NCBI GenBank assembly: GCA_046719575.1
Contig: JBDNCP010000197.1
Span: 1-8,000, forward strand
Origin: Thermoleptolyngbya sp046719575
GTDB taxonomy: Bacteria; Cyanobacteriota; Cyanobacteriia; Elainellales; Elainellaceae
DNA length: 8,000 nucleotides
Direction of reading: 5' to 3'
The notes beneath the pieces were generated by a model. It was not told where the DNA came from, searched no databases, and saw only the letters and a program-made list of their open reading frames with translations. Positions 5,392-8,000 of this stretch are shown piece after piece. Numbering within the stretch: position 1 is the stretch's first letter; each line of letters begins with the position of its first letter. Position numbers and translations under genes: made by a program.

Positions 5392-6174
5392 ATGCACTTG
5401 ACTCACGACGCTGCGATTGAAATGAACTTGCTCCATGCCAATCAGGCTGGAGCCGACCACAACCGTGCCCATTTCGACGAATGGGGCATCACCTGCCTGA
5501 ACCTGATGAGCAGTCCTGGCGCAGGCAAGACGGCCCTACTGGAACGCACGCTGGAGCATCTTGCGCCCCAGATCAACATCGCCGTGATAGAAGGCGACAT
5601 GACCACAGAACTGGATGCCGATCGCCTACGCCAGCATGGGGTTCCTGTGATTGCTATTAACACCGGGCGATCGTGCCACCTGGACTCGCGCATGGTAGCG
5701 GGCGGCATTCACCTGCTAGAACACCAGTGCAACCCAGCGGCGCTCGACCTGGTGCTGGTGGAAAACGTGGGCAACTTGGTGTGTCCGGCGGAATTTGAAG
5801 TGGGAGAACACGCTAAGGTCGCGCTGCTGAGTGTGACTGAGGGTGAAGACAAGCCGCTGAAGTATCCCATCATGTTTCGCGAAGCCGACTGTCTGCTGAT
5901 TACCAAGATGGATCTGGCTCCGCATCTGGAGGTGGATTTGGAAAAGCTGGTGGCGAATGTGCGCCAGGTTAATCCGCAGGTGGTGATCTTACCTGTTTCT
6001 GCCAAAACTGGAGCAGGGCTGGAGGCGTGGTTTGACTGGGTGCAATCGCAGCTTTATTCACCCAATCCATCACAAAACCATTCATCAGACTATTCGCAAA
6101 ACCCTTCGCAAGACCCTTCACAAAACCATTCGCCCTATCCTGCGGACTCGTCCTCAATGGCGATCGCCCCCTAG
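5392..6174 (+). CDS. ghaB: HypB-like GTPase, nickel insertion accessory protein for guanidine hydrolase (GhaB type)
   Basis: The 260-residue protein is a SIMIBI-class GTPase of the HypB/UreG family that couples GTP hydrolysis to nickel insertion. It has the P-loop SPGAGKT (41-47), EGDM (67-70), the G-domain metal site C95-H96 (CHLD) and C131 (ENVGNLVCPAEF), and the base-recognition motif TKMD (171-174). It lacks the N-terminal CxxCGC and His-rich stretch of many hydrogenase HypB proteins, having only scattered His residues (H2, H5, H15, H23, H27). Residues 223-250 form an unusual tail of seven tetrapeptide units, SPNP, SQNH, SSDY, SQNP, SQDP, SQNH and SPYP, encoded by a 12-nt DNA repeat. The GTPase core ends near residue 220, so the tail is probably disordered and dispensable. 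Paired with the HypA-like gene upstream, it most likely serves GdmH rather than hydrogenase. Confidence 0.9.
   Translation: MHLTHDAAIEMNLLHANQAGADHNRAHFDEWGITCLNLMSSPGAGKTALLERTLEHLAPQINIAVIEGDMTTELDADRLRQHGVPVIAINTGRSCHLDSRMVAGGIHLLEHQCNPAALDLVLVENVGNLVCPAEFEVGEHAKVALLSVTEGEDKPLKYPIMFREADCLLITKMDLAPHLEVDLEKLVANVRQVNPQVVILPVSAKTGAGLEAWFDWVQSQLYSPNPSQNHSSDYSQNPSQDPSQNHSPYPADSSSMAIAP
6058..6141 (+). repeat. In-frame 12-nt tandem repeat at the 3' end of the hypB-like gene
   Basis: Seven consecutive 12-nt units, consensus TCRCAARACCMT, run from 6058 to 6141. Units at 6070-6081 and 6118-6129 are identical, those at 6094-6105 and 6106-6117 differ by one base, and the first and last are the most diverged. 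A 12-nt unit keeps frame and gives a four-residue peptide repeat. Confidence 0.85.
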
Positions 6175-6216
6175 CAGGGTTTGCGATCAGGGCCCCCTAG
6201 CGGGCTTTGCATCAGG
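6167..6216 (+). repeat. Direct repeat of about 25 nt covering the hypB-like stop codon
   Basis: Copies at 6167-6191 and 6193-6216 start CCCCCTAGC and end TTTGC(G)ATCAGG, differing by two single-base indels and one further small change. The TAG stop codon is in the first copy. The second can form a 4-bp hairpin GCCC/GGGC (6192-6195 with 6202-6205) followed by TTT, too short to call a terminator with confidence. Confidence 0.7.
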
Positions 6217-6235
6217 CGTGCATTGACGCACACTT

Positions 6236-6291
6236 AGCAGTCGGGGCAGGGGTCACCTCCGGCCAGAGACACAACCCCACCCCGACTGGCT
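6236..6291 (+). promoter_or_regulatory. Strong imperfect hairpin in the symporter leader, function unknown
   Basis: CAGTCGGGG (6238-6246) pairs perfectly with CCCCGACTG (6280-6288). Beyond a small internal loop, GGGGT (6249-6253) pairs with ACCCC (6274-6278), and an inner CTC/GAG may close the top. No T-run follows, so it is not a standard terminator. It lies 76 bases upstream of the symporter start, where a cis-regulatory RNA or mRNA-stabilising hairpin would be placed. I see no match to a known guanidine riboswitch class. Confidence 0.5.
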
Positions 6292-6292
6292 C

Positions 6293-6337
6293 CTAGACCG
6301 ACCGAAACCAGATCGATTGCAGCTAGACCGTCAATCG
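6293..6337 (+). repeat. CTAGACCG direct repeat and small inverted repeat before the symporter
   Basis: CTAGACCG occurs at 6293-6300 and 6323-6330. The second copy lies in the 12-nt loop of an inverted repeat CGATTG (6314-6319) / CAATCG (6332-6337). These follow the larger hairpin in the same leader and could be a second small stem. No clear -35/-10 pair was found here. Confidence 0.4.
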
Positions 6338-6352
6338 TTCGTTCTATCAACC

Positions 6353-6357
6353 AGGAA
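6353..6357 (+). promoter_or_regulatory. Shine-Dalgarno site of the symporter gene
   Basis: AGGAA lies nine bases before ATG 6367. It is the best ribosome binding site in the window and confirms the chosen start, in contrast to the weak or absent sites of the preceding genes. Confidence 0.7.
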
Positions 6358-6366
6358 CAATTCATT

Positions 6367-7869
6367 ATGGCAGAACATATTTTTTTCTGGGGGATTATCG
6401 TATTCCTCCTAGGAACTCTGGGTGTTGGCGTTTGGGCTTCCCAACAGATCAAAGGCGACAGTGTAAATTATCTGGTGGCAGGGCGAGGACTCGTTCTGCC
6501 CCTGGCAGCGGCTACCCTCATGGCCCAGTCCGTAGATTCAAACGCCACCATGGGCAACATGGATCTCTCGTCTCAGTTTGGCTTTTGGGCAGGCGCGTCT
6601 CTGCCGCTGGGACTGGCGCTCTGCCTGTTGCTCACAGCGCTGTTTTTTGCCAAGCCGATGAACCGCATGAAGCTGATCACGCTGCCCGACTTCTATCGGG
6701 TGAAATATGGCCGACGAGTTGAGGTAGTCGCCTCTGTGATCATGGTGCTGAGCTTTGCCTTTTTGCTGGCGGGCAACCTAGTGGCAGGCGGCTTTCTGTT
6801 TCAGGGATTTTTGGGCACGAGCTATACGGCAGGCGTGCTGCTTATCGCCACAATCGTCTTTATCTACACGGCGAGTGGCGGTCTGTTTGCCGTGGCTTAT
6901 ACAGACGCAATTCAGGTGGCGATCGCCCTGCTTGGTACGCTGGCCTTGTTGGGCTTTATAAGCAGCAACTTTGGGCTAAATGTGCCCGACGGCATGGGAC
7001 CACTGGCCCTGGGACAATTGGTAGACCCTGGTCAAGGGGCCGCCGTAAACTGGGCCACCCTGCTGGCGCTGGGACTGGGCGACATCGTAGCCATTGACTT
7101 CATGGCGCGAGTGTTTGCCGCCGACAGCCCCGAAACAGCCCAGCGAGCCTGTCTTATCGGCTCGGTCGGAACCGTAATTATCGGCGTTCCCTTTGCAATG
7201 ATGGCGCTGGGCACACCGGGCATCCTGTCTGGATTGGGCATCGAATCCGACGGGCCCGTGCTGCTGTCGCTCCTCAAAAACGTCGCCCCGCCGCTCCTCA
7301 GCTTGCTGGTAATTGCTGCCATCCTGTCCGCGTCTCTTTCCACTGCCGACGGCGCAATTTTGGGAACCTCGTCGGTCATCGCTCACAACATCCTGGGAAT
7401 TCGCCATACCGACCACAACGCAGGGGGCGATCGCCTGCTGGCCCTCACTCGAACCATGGCACTGGTCATCACTATCCTGGGCGTGATCTTCGCTGTGCTA
7501 GTTCCCCAGACGGGTATTTTGCTGCTGCTGGCGTTTGACCTGGGCTTTGCGGGGCTACTGGTGCCGCTGGCAGGTGGGCTATATTGGCCCAAGGCAACCC
7601 GCTACGGCGCAATGGCCTGCATTTTGGTAGGCACAGCGGCGCGGCTACTGTTTTTTGTGCTGATGCCCACGATGTTTGGCGCAGACAATACACTGCTTTA
7701 CATTCCCAATCCCATCTTTACCGCCGATTTTGACGGATTCCCCACGCTGATCAGCCCGCTGCTAGGACTGGCCGCCTTTGTGATTGTGTCGCTAATGACC
7801 CAGCGCAGTCGCGGCGCAACACCCGAAGTCGCTGACCTGGAAGTTGTTCAATCCGTTGAGCGATCGTAG
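6367..7869 (+). CDS. Sodium:solute symporter (SSS family), candidate guanidine-locus importer
   Basis: The 500-residue inner-membrane carrier has a hydrophobic pattern consistent with 12 to 13 transmembrane segments and the LeuT-type fold of the SSS family. The family signature is visible as GGLFAVAYTDAIQ (171-183), and SxSLSTAD (321-328) provides the Ser/Thr pair S325-T326 where SSS carriers have the second sodium site. LITLPDFYRVKYG (103-115) fits the conserved loop before TM3. The short C-terminal tail (about 480-500) is polar. The carried solute cannot be read from sequence. Its place on the same strand behind gdmH and its chaperones suggests guanidinium, urea or another nitrogenous solute, but the 192-bp gap with its own hairpin and strong ribosome binding site allows separate expression. 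It is less likely to be a proline or panthothenate carrier, though this cannot be excluded. Confidence 0.88.
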   Translation: MAEHIFFWGIIVFLLGTLGVGVWASQQIKGDSVNYLVAGRGLVLPLAAATLMAQSVDSNATMGNMDLSSQFGFWAGASLPLGLALCLLLTALFFAKPMNRMKLITLPDFYRVKYGRRVEVVASVIMVLSFAFLLAGNLVAGGFLFQGFLGTSYTAGVLLIATIVFIYTASGGLFAVAYTDAIQVAIALLGTLALLGFISSNFGLNVPDGMGPLALGQLVDPGQGAAVNWATLLALGLGDIVAIDFMARVFAADSPETAQRACLIGSVGTVIIGVPFAMMALGTPGILSGLGIESDGPVLLSLLKNVAPPLLSLLVIAAILSASLSTADGAILGTSSVIAHNILGIRHTDHNAGGDRLLALTRTMALVITILGVIFAVLVPQTGILLLLAFDLGFAGLLVPLAGGLYWPKATRYGAMACILVGTAARLLFFVLMPTMFGADNTLLYIPNPIFTADFDGFPTLISPLLGLAAFVIVSLMTQRSRGATPEVADLEVVQSVERS

Positions 7870-7986
7870 AGGGAAGAACGAAGAGGGAAGAACGAAGAGG
7901 GAAGAACGAAGAACGAAGAATGAAGGGGATTCTGGCGAGGCTTAGAAGATATCTGACAAGTTTTCTCTTTTCTTTTTTCGTTCTTC
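7869..7986. repeat. 14-nt tandem repeat with an inverted copy downstream
   Basis: Three perfect copies of GAGGGAAGAACGAA follow the symporter stop codon (7869-7882, 7883-7896, 7897-7910), and GAAGAACGAA appears once more at 7908-7917. Its reverse complement TTCGTTCTTC lies at 7977-7986 in a pyrimidine-rich stretch, so transcripts could pair over a loop of about 60 bases and then meet TTTTTT. This may act as a transcription end. No gene was recognised in 7870-8000. Confidence 0.65.
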
Positions 7987-8000
7987 TTTTTTCCCCTTCC

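Noticed and set aside
4834..6174. Hydrogenase maturation operon
   Set aside because: Only HypA- and HypB-like proteins are present, with no hydrogenase or other hyp genes in view, and they follow gdmH under a guanidine riboswitch.
6175..6366. A second guanidine riboswitch in the symporter leader
   Set aside because: None of the conserved blocks of guanidine-I, nor the paired ACGR loops of guanidine-II, are visible; only an unassigned hairpin is present.
6976..7416. Long minus-strand open frames opposite the symporter gene
   Set aside because: They are shadows of a strongly supported membrane protein on the plus strand, and their low-complexity translations show no recognisable domain.

Overview
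The window looks like a chromosomal segment of a filamentous, Leptolyngbya-like cyanobacterium. The evidence is about a dozen copies of the HIP1 octamer GCGATCGC spread through coding and non-coding DNA, a consensus NtcA promoter, and protein sequences of cyanobacterial character. The genus is an inference.

Left part (1-1929). A gene for an FAD-dependent oxidoreductase with a C-terminal Rieske [2Fe-2S] domain runs rightward. Its 5' end is split by a 92-bp inverted-repeat element (128-219) flanked by a 5-bp direct repeat TCAGT. Removing the element and one TCAGT copy joins an upstream ATG exactly in frame to the gene, so the N-terminus MSFPMTQNSRFTQSFWID can be read across the junction. The gene is therefore either a fresh pseudogene or is now started from within the element.

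Middle (1930-2991, minus strand). A secreted Ntn-hydrolase of the choloylglycine hydrolase / penicillin V acylase family, with its nucleophile Cys26 directly after a signal peptide. It converges on the oxidoreductase and diverges from the guanidine cluster.

Right part (3185-7869, plus strand). This is a guanidine-utilisation locus. The order is a class II NtcA promoter (GTAN8TAC, 22 nt, TAN3T), a guanidine-I (ykkC) riboswitch with an overlapping intrinsic terminator, gdmH (Ni-dependent guanidine hydrolase), a HypA-like and a HypB-like nickel chaperone (GhaA and GhaB type), and a sodium:solute symporter. The proposed logic is that transcription starts when nitrogen is short, elongation continues only if guanidine is present, the chaperones load nickel into GdmH, and guanidine is split to urea and ammonium. 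The symporter may import guanidinium or a related solute, but its substrate is not shown by sequence. It sits behind a 192-bp leader with its own strong hairpin.

Almost every gene junction carries a different short tandem repeat with a 10-14-nt unit (one is about 26 nt). One such array runs into the 3' end of the hypB-like gene and encodes a tetrapeptide-repeat tail.
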